From positions 18,420-82,419 of the forward strand of contig NZ_LMUL01000004.1 in NCBI RefSeq assembly GCF_009765965.1: a DNA stretch of 64,000 nucleotides. Direction: 5' to 3'. This DNA is from Caulobacter sp. S45 (GTDB lineage Bacteria; Pseudomonadota; Alphaproteobacteria; Caulobacterales; Caulobacteraceae). The translations under genes were made by a program, and so were the position numbers. Each line of letters opens with the position of its first letter. The first letter of the stretch is position 1. Shown here piece after piece: positions 1 through 10,108 of this stretch. Under the pieces are notes generated by a model. The model worked only from the letters and a program-made list of their open reading frames with translations. It had not been told where the DNA came from and made no database searches.

Positions 1-740
1 CACGGGCCGGGGGTGTTCTTCACAAACACCCAGATGCGGTTGCGATGGCCGTGGAACAAGGTGAAGTCCGACCGCCGCCCCGAAATACCCGAGCCGGCGT
101 GGCGAACCACCGCATCGGCCACCCGATACGAGCGCGCGCCCATGCCCCGCAGCCGCGCAGCCAGGTCCACGTCCTCGCAGTAGCAGAAGAACCGTTCGTC
201 GAATCCGCCGGACACCAGGAACAGGTCGCGCCGGTACAGGGCCGCAGCGCCACATGGGCCGAAGATCTCGCCGTCGCCGGCCGCGCGCGACACCGGCCAC
301 CCCTCGCCCGCCCGCCACGCTAGGCCCGCCGCATGCCAGACGTCGCCGATCCCGTCCAGCACGCCCGGCTCGTCCAGGCGGAGCTGGGTCGCCCCGAAGC
401 TCGCCGCCTCGGGTCGCGCGCGGGCGGCGGCGATGAAGCGCTCCAGCCAGGCGGAATCGGCCACGGCGTCGGGGTTCAGCAGCACCAGGAATTCGCTCGC
501 AGACTCCCGGGCCGCGACATTGTTGGCGACCGCGAAGCCGGAATTGTACCCCATGGGGCGCACCCGGAACCGTGCGTCCGGCAAGGTCAGCCGTTCCACC
601 GAGCCGTCGGACGAGGCGTTGTCGACGATCACCGCTTCGAAGTCCGCAAAGGTCTGGGCCGCCAGCGCGTCGACGCAGGGCTGCAGGAAGGCGCCGCTCT
701 CGTAGGCGACGATGACGACGGTGGCTGTGGGCGGGGACAT
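1..740 (-). CDS. Glycosyltransferase family 2 protein (partial, C-terminus beyond window)
   Basis: Reading the minus strand from an ATG at 740 gives an open frame of about 246 codons with no stop before the window edge. It begins MSPPTATVVIVAYESG, the usual first beta-strand of a GT-A glycosyltransferase, and continues with VDNASSDGSVE, LLNPDA (the DxD-like position) and a FDERFFCYCEDVDLAARL segment typical of rhamnosyl/glycosyl transferases that work on cell-surface polysaccharide. Acceptor and sugar cannot be told. It diverges from galE, whose UDP-sugar product would fit surface-glycan synthesis; that link is an inference. Confidence 0.85.
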   Translation of the reverse strand, partial: MSPPTATVVIVAYESGAFLQPCVDALAAQTFADFEAVIVDNASSDGSVERLTLPDARFRVRPMGYNSGFAVANNVAARESASEFLVLLNPDAVADSAWLERFIAAARARPEAASFGATQLRLDEPGVLDGIGDVWHAAGLAWRAGEGWPVSRAAGDGEIFGPCGAAALYRRDLFLVSGGFDERFFCYCEDVDLAARLRGMGARSYRVADAVVRHAGSGISGRRSDFTLFHGHRNRIWVFVKNTPGP

Positions 741-857
741 GTCGTTGTGCTTCTAGAGCCTGTTCCTCCCCATCGCCTCCATTATCCGCACCCCCAAGCT
801 TGAGCGGCTGCGCTGGCGCGGCCATAAGTCCCACACCCCCTCGGAGATATCGCCCGC

Positions 858-1844
858 GTGAAGACCATCTTCGTCACCGGCGGCGCCGGCTATGTCGGTA
901 GCCATTGCAGCAAGGAGTTCGCCGCCCAGGGCTGGAACGTGGTGGTCTACGACAACCTCAGCCGCGGCTGGCGCGATCTGGCGCGGTGGGGCGAGCTGGT
1001 CGAGGGCGACATCCTGGACCGCGACGCCCTGCAGTCCGCGCTCACCGCCGCCAAGCCGGACGTGCTGGCCCACTTCGCCGCCCTGACCTATGTCGGCGAG
1101 TCGGTGGAAGACCCGGCGCTCTATTATCGCAACAACACGCTGGGAACGTTCAACATCCTGGAATCCATGCGCGCGGTCGGCGTGGACAAGATGATCTTCT
1201 CCTCCACCGCCGCCACCTACGGCGTTCCCCACCAGGTCCCCATGCCCGAGGACCACCCCCAGCAGCCGATCAACCCCTATGGCTGGTCCAAGCTGATGGT
1301 CGAGCGGATGATGGACGACTACGCCCGCGCCTATGGCCTGCGCTTCGCCTCGCTGCGATACTTCAACGCCGCCGGCGCCAGCCCGGACGGGGAGATCGGC
1401 GAGCGGCACGAACCGGAGACCCATGTGATCCCCCTGGCGGCCAAGGGCGCGCTGAGCAGCGACTACGCCTTCACCATCTTCGGCGACGACTTCGACACCC
1501 GCGACGGCACCTGCGTGCGCGACTACATCCATGTCTGCGACCTGGGCCGTGCGCACGCGGCGGCGGCCAAGTACCTGATGGACGGCGGAGCGGCGGAGTT
1601 CTTCAACCTCGGCACTGGCGAAGGCACCACGGTCAAGGAGATCGCCGACGCCATCGAGAAGGTCTCGGGCAAGCCCCTGCCGCGCAAGATCGGGCCGCGC
1701 CGGGCGGGCGATCCGGCGGTGCTGGTGGCGTCCAACGCCAAGGCCAAGGCCAAGTTAGGCTGGGAGCCGACCCAGTCCTCGGTCGATGAGATCGTCCAGA
1801 GCGCCTGGAACTGGGCGCAGAAAGACGCCAAGGCGCGCGGATGA
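858..1844 (+). CDS. galE: UDP-glucose 4-epimerase
   Basis: A 328-residue extended short-chain dehydrogenase that interconverts UDP-glucose and UDP-galactose in the cytoplasm. The NAD-binding motif TGGAGYVG is at residues 7-14, the catalytic Tyr-x3-Lys (YGWSK) at 141-145, and RYFNAAGA follows, as expected for GalE. Length matches the family. The start is a GTG at 858, chosen because the NAD-binding strand must follow within a few residues. Its stop overlaps the next ATG by four bases, so the two are probably co-translated. It could act on a related UDP-sugar (GlcNAc type); the sequence does not settle this. Confidence 0.93.
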   Translation: MKTIFVTGGAGYVGSHCSKEFAAQGWNVVVYDNLSRGWRDLARWGELVEGDILDRDALQSALTAAKPDVLAHFAALTYVGESVEDPALYYRNNTLGTFNILESMRAVGVDKMIFSSTAATYGVPHQVPMPEDHPQQPINPYGWSKLMVERMMDDYARAYGLRFASLRYFNAAGASPDGEIGERHEPETHVIPLAAKGALSSDYAFTIFGDDFDTRDGTCVRDYIHVCDLGRAHAAAAKYLMDGGAAEFFNLGTGEGTTVKEIADAIEKVSGKPLPRKIGPRRAGDPAVLVASNAKAKAKLGWEPTQSSVDEIVQSAWNWAQKDAKARG

Positions 1845-2239
1845 ACAGGCGCCTGCGATCGACCCTCGCCGCCGTCCTGCTGCTCGCGATCGCCGCGCCG
1901 GCCCTCGCCGCCGAGGGCTCGGCGAAAAGCGACACCGCCAGCTATTCGGCCCTGCCGACGCTGACCGCCACCGTCCGCCATGCCGACGAGTCGCGCGGAG
2001 TGCTGTCGATCCAGGCGGGGCTGGACGTACCGGACGCCAAGCTGCGCAAGCTGGCGACCCAGTCGGTGCCCCGGCTGCGCGACGCCTACGTGCGGACCCT
2101 CAACCTCTATGCGGCGGGGCTCGCGCCGGGGGCCTCGCCCAACATCGACCAGATGGGCCAGCAGCTCCAGCGCGCCACCGATAGGGTGCTGGGACGGCCC
2201 GGCGCTCACTTCCTGCTCGGCACCGTGATGGTCAACTGA
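1841..2239 (+). CDS. Secreted hypothetical protein downstream of galE
   Basis: A 132-residue protein with a clear N-terminal signal peptide (MNRRLRSTLAAVLLLAIAAP, cleavage near ALA-AE at about residue 24). The mature part alternates beta-like segments (TLTATVRH, GVLSIQAGLDVP) with a helix (LRDAYVRTLNLYAAGL) and ends FLLGTVMVN. That order loosely recalls the periplasmic part of FliL-type proteins, but no motif is diagnostic. The four-base overlap with galE suggests one transcript. I do not recognise a function. Confidence 0.75.
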   Translation: MNRRLRSTLAAVLLLAIAAPALAAEGSAKSDTASYSALPTLTATVRHADESRGVLSIQAGLDVPDAKLRKLATQSVPRLRDAYVRTLNLYAAGLAPGASPNIDQMGQQLQRATDRVLGRPGAHFLLGTVMVN

Positions 2240-2245
2240 GGGGGC

Positions 2246-2536
2246 TCAGTCGCCGCCGTAGATCTCGTCCATGAAGCGGGCCATCTTGACGTCCAGCCCG
2301 GTGACGCCGTCCGCGTCGTGGGTGGCCAGCAGCACCTCGACCCGGTTGTAGACGTTGGACCATTCCGGGTGATGGTCGAGTTTTTCGGCCAGCAGCGCGA
2401 CGCGGGTCATGAAGCCGAAGGCGGCGTTGAAGTCCTTGAACCGGAAGGTGCGCGTCAGGGCGTCGCGCCCCTCGGCGGCCCGCCAGCCTGGCAGGCCGGA
2501 CAGGGCCGCCTCGGCGCCGATCTTTTCCTGGGGCAT
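2246..2536 (-). CDS. phhB: Pterin-4a-carbinolamine dehydratase
   Basis: A 96-residue protein of full family length. The active-site signature [18 protein letters not shown] lies at residues 51-68 (His55, His56, Pro57, Glu58, Trp59). The family dehydrates 4a-hydroxytetrahydrobiopterin, regenerating pterin cofactor for aromatic amino acid hydroxylases. No phenylalanine hydroxylase gene lies nearby, so the partner is unknown. It converges with the galE operon, six bases from its end. Confidence 0.92.
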   Translation of the reverse strand: MPQEKIGAEAALSGLPGWRAAEGRDALTRTFRFKDFNAAFGFMTRVALLAEKLDHHPEWSNVYNRVEVLLATHDADGVTGLDVKMARFMDEIYGGD

Positions 2537-2597
2537 TCCCGTTTCCCTTGTTCGACGACGATCAAGCCTATTGGCGAAGACCCTAGTCGTTTTCCCC

Positions 2598-3278
2598 TCA
2601 CCCCCGCACGAAATCCAGGAATACCGGCGCGATGTCGCCGAGCTTCTTCTCTTCGTAGCGAGTGGTGACGTGGTCGGCGGGCGGGACGCGCCAGTCGTCG
2701 GCGCGCTCGGCGGTCCATGACACCTGCGGGGCCTGCAGCCAGCGCTCCAAAGCCCAGTTGGCGTAGTCGGCCCAGTCGGTGGCGAAGCGCAGGCGACCGC
2801 CCGGCTTCAGCACCCGGACGATCTCGGCGACGAACTCCGGCTGCACCAGCCGGCGCTTGTGGTGACGGGCCTTGGGCCACGGATCGGGGAACATGATGAA
2901 CACCCGGTCCAGGCAGGCGTCCGGCAGCAGGACGAGCAGGTCGCGCACATCGCCCACGTGCAGGCGCACATTGGCCAGGACCTGCTCTTCGATATGGCGC
3001 AGCGCGCTGGCGGCCCCGTTCAGGAACGGCTCGGCCCCCAGGAACAGCACCTCAGGGCGCTTCGCGGCCTGGGCCGCCAAGTGCTCCCCACCGCCGAAGC
3101 CGATCTCCAGCCAGGTCTCGACGGCGTCCGGCTTGAGACGAGTCGGATCGAGCGGCGCGCCCAGATCGAGCGCGATGCTGGGCAGCAGGGTGTCGAGCAG
3201 CCCGGCTTGGCGAGCCTTGATCGGGCGCGACTTGATGCGGCCGAAGCTGCGGAGCGGACCGTGAGGTTGCTGGGCCAT
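2598..3278 (-). CDS. trmB: tRNA (guanine-N7-)-methyltransferase
   Basis: A 226-residue Rossmann-type methyltransferase that makes m7G46 in tRNA variable loops using S-adenosylmethionine. Visible hallmarks are [11 protein letters not shown] (SAM site), [25 protein letters not shown] (the TrmB catalytic/tRNA signature) and a C-terminal TRYEEKK. The length is normal. It sits downstream of metK, the SAM synthetase, on the same strand, with a probable terminator hairpin between them. Confidence 0.95.
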   Translation of the reverse strand: MAQQPHGPLRSFGRIKSRPIKARQAGLLDTLLPSIALDLGAPLDPTRLKPDAVETWLEIGFGGGEHLAAQAAKRPEVLFLGAEPFLNGAASALRHIEEQVLANVRLHVGDVRDLLVLLPDACLDRVFIMFPDPWPKARHHKRRLVQPEFVAEIVRVLKPGGRLRFATDWADYANWALERWLQAPQVSWTAERADDWRVPPADHVTTRYEEKKLGDIAPVFLDFVRG

Positions 3279-3285
3279 GGGAATG

Positions 3286-3323
3286 CAAAATGGGGCTGGA
3301 GGCGATCAATGCCCCCAGCCCCA
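3286..3323 (-). terminator. Intrinsic terminator after metK
   Basis: A 9-bp perfect stem (TGGGGCTGG at 3291-3299 pairing with 3315-3323) is followed on the minus strand by a run of four T (3287-3290). It lies between the metK stop and the trmB start, so it probably ends or attenuates metK transcription. Confidence 0.6.
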
Positions 3324-3371
3324 ACCTTGTTACAAGACGGATTTAGCGTCGGCCGTGATGGCCGATAACGC

Positions 3372-4547
3372 TTAGGCCAGGCGCTTCAGCTCATCCACCA
3401 GGTCGGTCTTCTCCCAGGAGAAGCCGCCGTCCGCGTCCGGCTCGCGGCCGAAGTGGCCGTAGGCGGAGGTGCGGGCGTAGATGGCGCGGTTCAGCTTGAG
3501 GTGTTCGCGGATGGCCCGGGGCGTGGCGCCGCCGATCAGCTCGGGCAGCAGCTTCTCCAGCTGAACCGGGTCGACGTGCCCGCCGCCGTGCAGGTCGACG
3601 TAGAAGCTGAGCGGCTTGGCCACGCCGATGGCGTAGCTGATCTGGATCGTGCACTTGTCCGACAGGCCTGCGGCCACGACGTTCTTGGCCAGGTAGCGGC
3701 AGATATAGGCCGCCGAGCGGTCCACCTTGGTCGGGTCCTTGCCCGAGAAGGCGCCGCCGCCGTGCGGCGAGGCCCCGCCGTAGGTGTCGACGATGATCTT
3801 GCGGCCGGTCAGGCCCGCGTCGCCGTCCGGCCCGCCGATGACGAAGTTGCCCGTGGGGTTCACGTGCCACTCGGTCTCCGCGGTGATGAAGCCCTCCGGC
3901 AGCACCTGGCGGATATAGGGCTCGACGATAGCGTGGACGTCCTTGGGCGTCAGGCCTTCCTTATGCTGGGTGGACAGCACGATGGAGGTGGCGCGCACCG
4001 GGCGGCCGTTCTCATAGAGCAGGGTGACCTGGCTCTTGGCGTCGGGCTCCAGGCCCGGCTCCTGGCCGGAGTGGCGCACCTCGGCTAGGCGCTTGAGGAT
4101 GTTGTGCGAGTACTGGAGCGTGGCCGGCATCAGCTCGGGCGTCTCGTTGGTCGCGTAGCCGAACATGATGCCTTGGTCGCCCGCGCCCTCGTCCTTGTTG
4201 CCCGAGGCGTCGACGCCCATGGCGATGTCGGCGGACTGGGCGTGCAGGTGGCAGGCGTAATCGGCGGTCTTCCAGTGGAAGCCTTCCTGCTCGTAGCCGA
4301 TGTCCTTGATCGCGGCGCGGACCTTCTCTTCCAGGCTCTCGACGATGCCCTCCGGCCCGCGGACTTCGCCGGCCAGCACGATGCGGTTGGTGGTGACCAG
4401 GGTCTCGCAGGCGACGCGCGCATAGGGATCGGCTCCCAGGAACGCGTCCACGACCGTGTCGGAAATGCGATCCGCGACCTTGTCGGGATGGCCTTCGGAC
4501 ACGCTCTCGCTGGTGAAGATGTAGGACGGTCGGCTCAAGGGGGACAC
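3372..4547 (-). CDS. metK: S-adenosylmethionine synthetase
   Basis: A 391-residue enzyme making SAM from methionine and ATP. Family motifs are present in order: [19 protein letters not shown] near the N-terminus, [12 protein letters not shown] in the middle (methionine/ATP site) and [19 protein letters not shown] (phosphate-binding loop). The open frame allows a GTG start at 4547. A TTG at 4538 has a better spaced ribosome site (GGAG eight bases upstream) and would shorten the protein by three residues. A 22-bp palindrome lies about 50 bases upstream (see 4594-4615), suggesting transcriptional control of the SAM cycle. Confidence 0.96.
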   Translation of the reverse strand: MSPLSRPSYIFTSESVSEGHPDKVADRISDTVVDAFLGADPYARVACETLVTTNRIVLAGEVRGPEGIVESLEEKVRAAIKDIGYEQEGFHWKTADYACHLHAQSADIAMGVDASGNKDEGAGDQGIMFGYATNETPELMPATLQYSHNILKRLAEVRHSGQEPGLEPDAKSQVTLLYENGRPVRATSIVLSTQHKEGLTPKDVHAIVEPYIRQVLPEGFITAETEWHVNPTGNFVIGGPDGDAGLTGRKIIVDTYGGASPHGGGAFSGKDPTKVDRSAAYICRYLAKNVVAAGLSDKCTIQISYAIGVAKPLSFYVDLHGGGHVDPVQLEKLLPELIGGATPRAIREHLKLNRAIYARTSAYGHFGREPDADGGFSWEKTDLVDELKRLA

Positions 4548-4593
4548 TCCGCGTAGGCAGGCGGCGGTTTCGATGGGCGCCAGCGGGCGGCAC

Positions 4594-4615
4594 CATATAA
4601 AGCTGTCCTTATATG
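4594..4615. promoter_or_regulatory. Palindromic operator candidate upstream of metK (SahR-type?)
   Basis: CATATAAAG at 4594-4602 is mirrored by CCTTATATG at 4607-4615, a 9-bp inverted repeat with one mismatch around a 4-base centre. It is AT-rich within GC-rich flanks, and lies 47 bases beyond the metK start on its upstream side. SAM-cycle genes in many Proteobacteria are controlled by SahR, an ArsR-family repressor with a methyltransferase-like sensing domain. This window encodes a protein of exactly that architecture (54835-55791). The pairing of site and regulator is an inference. Confidence 0.55.
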
Positions 4616-4742
4616 ATCAAGCGAACAGCTACATGCGCGCGGCGAGATAGCCGACGAAATTGATGAATATCAAACGGAGTCGCCTTCATCCGGAAAGCGG
4701 TCAAACCGCCAGTTCGCCTGGGATTGAGGCGCCTGACGGAGC

Positions 4743-5180
4743 CTAGAACTTGAACTTGGTTTCCAGGTGGACGCGCGGCAGGTTGGCGTCCTGCGGCAAA
4801 ATCTTCTGCGGGTCGGCCAGACGGTCGCCCAGACCCACCATGCCGCCAATCCGCATCGAGGGCGTGATGTGGAAGAAGGCCCCGGCGGAAACGTCCTTCA
4901 CGTCCACATTCTGATCGTGACCCACGGGAGGATCGATATCCAGGCGTAGGCCCCAACGCCCCTTGGCGTCGAGCTCCAGGCTCTTGTGAGGGGTCGAGTA
5001 GGCGTCGATGCCCGTGAAGGCGTTGGGGTTCTGGGTCTGGGCGCCGTCGGCCGCACGCGCACCGCTAGCCACCCCCATAAGGAGGAGCGCTGCGGTCGCC
5101 GCCCTGATCCCACCCGTCCAGCCCGTCATCGCCCTATCGATCGTCCTGGGCATCCCCATCCCAGGAACCTGTCTAGTCAT
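4743..5180 (-). CDS. NtrZ-like periplasmic regulatory protein
   Basis: About 145 residues from the ATG at 5180. Starts at 5153 or 5129 are also possible, and the last leaves a compact signal peptide (MTGWTGGIRAATAALLLMGV...ARA). The mature part contains SLELDAKGRWGLRLDIDPPV, GAFFHITPSMRIGGMVGLGD and the C-terminal VHLETKFKF, a short beta-rich layout matching alphaproteobacterial NtrZ-family proteins. In Caulobacter NtrZ restrains the NtrY/NtrX two-component system from the periplasm. No ntrY/ntrX is nearby. Assignment rests on motif memory. Confidence 0.6.
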   Translation of the reverse strand: MTRQVPGMGMPRTIDRAMTGWTGGIRAATAALLLMGVASGARAADGAQTQNPNAFTGIDAYSTPHKSLELDAKGRWGLRLDIDPPVGHDQNVDVKDVSAGAFFHITPSMRIGGMVGLGDRLADPQKILPQDANLPRVHLETKFKF

Positions 5181-5426
5181 AGTAACATATACATTTTTTA
5201 AACGTCCCGGCGCGGAAAGGGTCAATCCCCCGTCACGTCGCGCCACACCTCCGCTGCGACGTGTGGCCGCCGGGCCACGTGAAACCTGTTGGCCCTCTGG
5301 GACCGCTGGTATAGAGCGAGCCTCCACGCTGCAGGTTCCCCCGCGCGGCGAAGCCGTGCGCTAGGGTCTCATTGCCGCCACAGGCGCAGACCCAAGCTCC
5401 AAGATCGAGTGAGACGGGTCATCGAT

Positions 5427-5879
5427 ATGTCGGTCGTTAGAAACACGGTCCTGGTTCTGACCGCGAGCACCCTGCTGGCGGGATGCGGGCATGGGAATTC
5501 TTCTCTGGCGGGCACGACCCGCGCCCGCGCCCTGGCGCAGTCCACCGCCGGCATCGGCGTGAACAGCTATCTGTGGCGCGCCACGCTCGACACCCTGGCC
5601 TTTATGCCGCTGGCCTCGGCCGACCCCTACGGCGGGACGGTGATCACCGAGTGGTACGTCAATCCGGAAAAGCCGGACGAGCGGTTGAAGGCCACGGTCT
5701 ACATCCTCGACACCCGCCTGCGCGCGGACGGCCTGAACGTGACCGTGTTCAAGCAGACCAAGGACGCCGCCGGCGCCTGGGTGGACGCGCCAGTGGCCGG
5801 CCAGACCGACATCGACATCGAGAACTCCATCCTGACCCGCGCCCGCCAGCTCCGTCTGTCGAACCTGAGCGCCCGATAG
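5427..5879 (+). CDS. DUF3576 family lipoprotein
   Basis: A 150-residue protein with a lipoprotein signal ([20 protein letters not shown]; lipobox LAGC at residues 17-20), so probably membrane-anchored on the periplasmic side. The body reads [24 protein letters not shown], then VITEWYVNP and a C-terminal ARQLRLSNL, the pattern of DUF3576. The start at 5427 is chosen over the longer frame because it places the signal peptide correctly. The order DUF3576-leuS-lptE-holA is conserved in alphaproteobacteria, which supports the call and hints at an envelope role beside LptE. Confidence 0.85.
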   Translation: MSVVRNTVLVLTASTLLAGCGHGNSSLAGTTRARALAQSTAGIGVNSYLWRATLDTLAFMPLASADPYGGTVITEWYVNPEKPDERLKATVYILDTRLRADGLNVTVFKQTKDAAGAWVDAPVAGQTDIDIENSILTRARQLRLSNLSAR

Positions 5880-5937
5880 AGGTATGGCGTCGCGCTCGGG
5901 CTTGACGGTGCAGTCGCCGTCAGGTCCAACGCGCGCG

Positions 5938-8484
5938 ATGAGCCGTTACAATCCCAAGGAACAGGAACCCCGTTGGCGCGCCGCCTGGCGCGATGCGGAC
6001 ACCTTCCTGACCAAGACGCCCGAGCAGGCCCAGGGCCGGCCCAAATACTACGTGCTGGAGATGTTCCCCTATCCGTCGGGGCGGCTCCACATGGGCCACG
6101 TGCGCAACTACACCATGGGCGACGTGGTGGCGCGCTATAAGCGGGCGCGGGGCTTCAACGTGCTGCACCCGATGGGCTGGGACGCCTTCGGCATGCCCGC
6201 CGAGAACGCCGCCATCGAAAAGGGCGTCCACCCCAAGGGCTGGACCTACGACAACATCGCCGCCATGCGGGTCCAGTTCGATCAGTTGGGCCTGAGCCTG
6301 GACTGGTCGCGCGAGTTCGCCACCTGCGACCCGGAATATTACGGCCAGCAGCAGAAGTGGTTCGCCGAGCTGTTCCGGCGCGGCCTGGTCTACCGCAAGG
6401 AGGCCACGGTCAACTGGGACCCGGTGGACAACACCGTGCTGGCCAACGAGCAGGTGATCGACGGGCGCGGCTGGCGCTCCGGCGCCCTGGTCGAGAAGCG
6501 CAAGCTAACCCAGTGGTTCCTGCGCATCACCCAATACGCCGACGACCTGATCGAGGGGCTGAAGACGCTCGATCGCTGGCCCGACAAAGTCCGGCTGATG
6601 CAGGAGAACTGGATCGGCCGCAGCCAGGGCCTGCGCTTCACCTTCGACCTGACCGGACACCCCCCGGAGGGGTTCGAGGGGATCGAGGTCTACACCACCC
6701 GCCCCGACACCCTGTTCGGCGCCAGCTTCGTCGCCATCGCGGCCGACCATCCGCTGGCCGAGCAACTGGCGAAATCCAATCCCGAGATCGCCGTCTTCGC
6801 CGAGGAATGCCGGCGCGGCGCCGCTACCGAGGCCGAGATCGAGACCGCCGAGAAGAAGGGCCTGTTCACCGGGCTCGAGGTCGCCCATCCGTTCGATCCC
6901 GCATGGAAGCTGCCGGTGGTGATCGCCAACTTCGTGCTGATGGACTACGGCACGGGCGCGGTGTTCGGCTGTCCCGCCCACGACCAGCGCGACTTGGACT
7001 TCGCCCGCAAGTACGACCTGCCGGTCCTACCGGTGGTGTTGCCGCCCGACGGCACGGCGGACAGCTTCAAGGTGGATGCGGAGGCCTATACGGGCCCAGG
7101 CCGGATCTACAATTCGCGCTTCCTGGACGGCCTCTCGATCGAGGCGGCCAAGGCGGAAGCCATCACGCGGATCGAAGCGGCGGGCCGGGGCCACGGCTCG
7201 ACGGTCTATCGCCTGCGCGACTGGGGCGTCTCGCGCCAGCGCTACTGGGGTTGCCCGATCCCGGTGGTCCACTGCGCCAAGTGCGGGCCGGTCGCCGTCG
7301 CCGAGGACCAGCTCCCCGTCGTGCTGCCCGACGACGTGACCTTCGACAAGCCGGGCAATCCGCTCGCCCACCACCCCACCTGGAAGCAGACCACCTGCCC
7401 GCAATGCGGCGGCCCGGCCGAGCGCGAGACCGACACGCTGGACACCTTCGTCGACAGCTCCTGGTACTTCGCCCGCTTCACCAACCCCCACGCCGCCTCG
7501 CCCATCGACCGGGAGGCGGCCGACTACTGGATGGCGGTGGACCAGTATATCGGCGGGGTGGAGCACGCGGTGCTGCACCTGCTCTACGCCCGCTTCATCA
7601 CCCGCGCGCTGAAGGACGAGCGCATGGTCGGCGTGGCCGAGCCGTTCGCCGGCCTGTTCACCCAGGGCATGGTCACCCACGAGACCTTCAAGGGCGCCGA
7701 CGGGCGCTGGCTGGCCCCGGCTGAGGTGGACTATCGCACCGAGGGCGCAACCAAGGGCTTCTTCGAGACCGCCAGCGGCCAGTCGGTCACGGTCGGCGGC
7801 GTCGAGAAGATGTCCAAGTCCAAGAAGAACGTGGTCGCGCCCGAGGACATCTTCGACCAGTACGGCGTGGACGCCGCCCGCCTGTTCGTGCTCTCCGACA
7901 GCCCGCCTGAGCGGGACGTGCAGTGGACCAATTCCGGGGTCGAGGGCGCCTGGCGCTTCGTCAACCGGGTCTGGGCCGAGGTCGACGGCGGCACCGAGAG
8001 CGGCGGCGTCGAAAGCGAAGAGCTGCTGCGGGCGACGCATAAGCTGATCAAGGCGGCGACCGAAGGGCTGGAAGGCTTCCGGTTCAATTCGGCGGTGGCC
8101 CAGTTCTACGCCTTCCTGAACACGCTCAAGAAGGCCGAGGGGGCCGACCGCAGGGCGGCGCTGCGAACCCTGGTGGTGCTGATCTCCCCCTTCGTCCCGC
8201 ACCTGGCCGAAGCCTGTTGGGAACGGCTCGGCGGCGAGGGCATGGCGGTGGACCAGCCCTGGCCGGCGTTCGATCCCAGGCTCGCGACCGACGAGGAACT
8301 TACCCTGCCGATCCAGATCAACGGCAAGCGTCGAGGCGAGATCCGCGCGCCCGCCGGCGCCGCCGAGGAGGAGGTCCGCCGCATCGCCCTGGACGACATC
8401 GATGTCCAGCGTCACCTTGAGGGTCTGACCGTGCGCAAGGTGATCGTGGTGCAGGACCGTATCGTCAACATCGTGGTGGGCTGA
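5938..8484 (+). CDS. leuS: Leucyl-tRNA synthetase
   Basis: An 848-residue class Ia synthetase charging tRNA-Leu. The HIGH motif appears as HMGH near residue 51, KMSKS near 624, and the zinc-ribbon insertion carries CAKCG (about 446) and CPQCG (about 487). The editing domain is represented by [15 protein letters not shown] start at [14 protein letters not shown] (5938) rather than the in-frame ATG at 5884, because family members begin with this segment. The end is four bases from lptE, so the two are very likely one operon. Confidence 0.96.
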   Translation: MSRYNPKEQEPRWRAAWRDADTFLTKTPEQAQGRPKYYVLEMFPYPSGRLHMGHVRNYTMGDVVARYKRARGFNVLHPMGWDAFGMPAENAAIEKGVHPKGWTYDNIAAMRVQFDQLGLSLDWSREFATCDPEYYGQQQKWFAELFRRGLVYRKEATVNWDPVDNTVLANEQVIDGRGWRSGALVEKRKLTQWFLRITQYADDLIEGLKTLDRWPDKVRLMQENWIGRSQGLRFTFDLTGHPPEGFEGIEVYTTRPDTLFGASFVAIAADHPLAEQLAKSNPEIAVFAEECRRGAATEAEIETAEKKGLFTGLEVAHPFDPAWKLPVVIANFVLMDYGTGAVFGCPAHDQRDLDFARKYDLPVLPVVLPPDGTADSFKVDAEAYTGPGRIYNSRFLDGLSIEAAKAEAITRIEAAGRGHGSTVYRLRDWGVSRQRYWGCPIPVVHCAKCGPVAVAEDQLPVVLPDDVTFDKPGNPLAHHPTWKQTTCPQCGGPAERETDTLDTFVDSSWYFARFTNPHAASPIDREAADYWMAVDQYIGGVEHAVLHLLYARFITRALKDERMVGVAEPFAGLFTQGMVTHETFKGADGRWLAPAEVDYRTEGATKGFFETASGQSVTVGGVEKMSKSKKNVVAPEDIFDQYGVDAARLFVLSDSPPERDVQWTNSGVEGAWRFVNRVWAEVDGGTESGGVESEELLRATHKLIKAATEGLEGFRFNSAVAQFYAFLNTLKKAEGADRRAALRTLVVLISPFVPHLAEACWERLGGEGMAVDQPWPAFDPRLATDEELTLPIQINGKRRGEIRAPAGAAEEEVRRIALDDIDVQRHLEGLTVRKVIVVQDRIVNIVVG

Positions 8485-8488
8485 GCCG

Positions 8489-8986
8489 ATGCGTATCCCG
8501 CTCGCCGTCTTCGCCCTGCTGGCCTGCACGCCCCTGGCCGGATGCGGTTTCACGCCCCTCTATGCGACGCCGGCGCTCAGCCCCGCCCTGGCTTCGGTGG
8601 ACGTGGTCCTGCCCGGCACCTCGCGCACGGGCTTCCTGCTCAAAGAACAGCTCCGGCAGGAGCTTTCCCACGACCCGGACGAGCCCGCCCACTACCGCCT
8701 GTCGATCACCCTGCATGAAACCCGCGGACCGCAGGGTGTACGGGTGAACAACGTGGCCAGCCGCTACGAACTCGATCTGTCGGTCACCTTCACCCTGGCC
8801 GACGCCACCACCGGTAAGATCCTGCATTCCGGCTCAGTCGCTTCCGAAGTCTCCTACGACTCCGCCGACCCGCCCTATGCCGGCGTCGTCGCCAACCAGG
8901 ACGGGGAGCAGCGCGTGGCCAAGGAAGCCGCCATCCGCATCCGCCTGGACCTCGCCCGCTACTTCGAGCGCCAGGCGGTTCCCTGA
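8489..8986 (+). CDS. lptE: LPS-assembly lipoprotein LptE
   Basis: A 165-residue lipoprotein: signal peptide MRIPLAVFALLACTPLAGC with lipobox LAGC, then GFTPLY, the short motif typical of LptE right after the lipid-bearing cysteine. LptE plugs the LptD barrel in the outer membrane and helps deliver LPS to the surface. Further support is the position between leuS and holA, the usual alphaproteobacterial neighbourhood. Sequence conservation in this family is low, so context carries weight. Confidence 0.88.
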   Translation: MRIPLAVFALLACTPLAGCGFTPLYATPALSPALASVDVVLPGTSRTGFLLKEQLRQELSHDPDEPAHYRLSITLHETRGPQGVRVNNVASRYELDLSVTFTLADATTGKILHSGSVASEVSYDSADPPYAGVVANQDGEQRVAKEAAIRIRLDLARYFERQAVP

Positions 8987-9018
8987 GAGCGTCGTCCGGG
9001 GTCTGAAAGCCTGAAGCC

Positions 9019-10074
9019 ATGATCCTGTCCAAGCGGGCCGACGTCGAACGCTTCCTGTCCCACCCCACCGCCGGCGTGCGCGCCGCGGTGATCTGGGGCC
9101 GCGACCGGGGCGGCGTGCACGAGCGGGCGGACCTGCTGGCGAGCAAGGTCTGCGACCGCCCGAACGATCCCTTTGACGCCGCGTTGCTGACCGAGGCCGA
9201 CGTCGACTCCGACGGAGCGCGGCTGGCCGATGAGCTGTCAGCCATTTCCATGCTCGGCGGTCGGCGCATGGTCCGCCTGCGCCTGACCGGGGAGAAACCC
9301 ACGGTCGACCGCGCTACGGCCGAGGCGCTGACCGCCCACGCCGAGGGCCGCTACAACCCCGACGCCTTCATGATTGTGGAGGCGGGCGCGCTGGAGCGGT
9401 CGTCCGCGTTACGCAAGGCCGCCGAGGGCGCCAAGGCCGGCGCCGTCTCCATCCCCGTCTACGAGGACGAGACCGGCGACGTGGCCCGCTTCGTGCGCGA
9501 GGCCCTGGCCGCCGACAAGGTCGGCATGACGCCCGAAGCGCTGGAGCTGTTCGTCTCGCGCCTGCCCAAGGAACGCGGCGTCGCCCGCCAGGAGATCGAG
9601 CGGCTGATCCTCTACATCGGTCCCGGCAGCGGGACGACCGCCTCGGCCGCCGACCTCGTCCCCTATCTGGGCGTGGAGCCGGAAGCCTCGCTCTCCGACG
9701 CCGCCGCCGACGCCTTTGGCGGCCGTGCGGCCCTGGCGCACGCGGCGCTGCGCCGGGCGCGGGCCGAGGGCGAAGGCGGACCCGCCGCCGTGCGCGCCAT
9801 CGGCAACCACCTCAACCGCCTGCGCAAGGCGCAGATCCTCACAAACGCAGGGGCCGGCGCGCAGGAGGCCGCCAAGTCGGTCGGCGTATTCTGGAAACAG
9901 GAACGCGAATTCCTGCGCCAGATGAAGAGCTGGCGCATGGACGATCTCGACGCGCTGCAAGGCGACGTGCTGGACGCGGATCGCGCCTGCAAGTCCGCCG
10001 GCAGTCCCGACCACCTGATCGTCGAGCGGCTGGCCCTGTCCATCGCCGGACGGGCGCGGCGGTTGGGGTTGTAG
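9019..10074 (+). CDS. holA: DNA polymerase III subunit delta
   Basis: A 351-residue clamp-loader subunit that opens the beta clamp. It starts MILSKRADVERFL and includes SAISMLGGRRMVRL and LFVSRLPKERGVARQEIERL (the AAA+ domain II lid helices), with a C-terminal collar helix RLALSIAGRARRL. Length is typical. It lies 32 bases after lptE on the same strand and closes the leuS operon. Confidence 0.92.
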   Translation: MILSKRADVERFLSHPTAGVRAAVIWGRDRGGVHERADLLASKVCDRPNDPFDAALLTEADVDSDGARLADELSAISMLGGRRMVRLRLTGEKPTVDRATAEALTAHAEGRYNPDAFMIVEAGALERSSALRKAAEGAKAGAVSIPVYEDETGDVARFVREALAADKVGMTPEALELFVSRLPKERGVARQEIERLILYIGPGSGTTASAADLVPYLGVEPEASLSDAAADAFGGRAALAHAALRRARAEGEGGPAAVRAIGNHLNRLRKAQILTNAGAGAQEAAKSVGVFWKQEREFLRQMKSWRMDDLDALQGDVLDADRACKSAGSPDHLIVERLALSIAGRARRLGL

Positions 10075-10108
10075 AGGGCGAAGGCGACGTCAAAAGCGCA
10101 TTTCCCCT

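Noticed and set aside
4548-4742. SAM or SAM/SAH riboswitch before metK
   Set aside because: I looked for paired stems and a ribosome-site sequestering hairpin and saw only the short palindrome, which suits a protein operator better.
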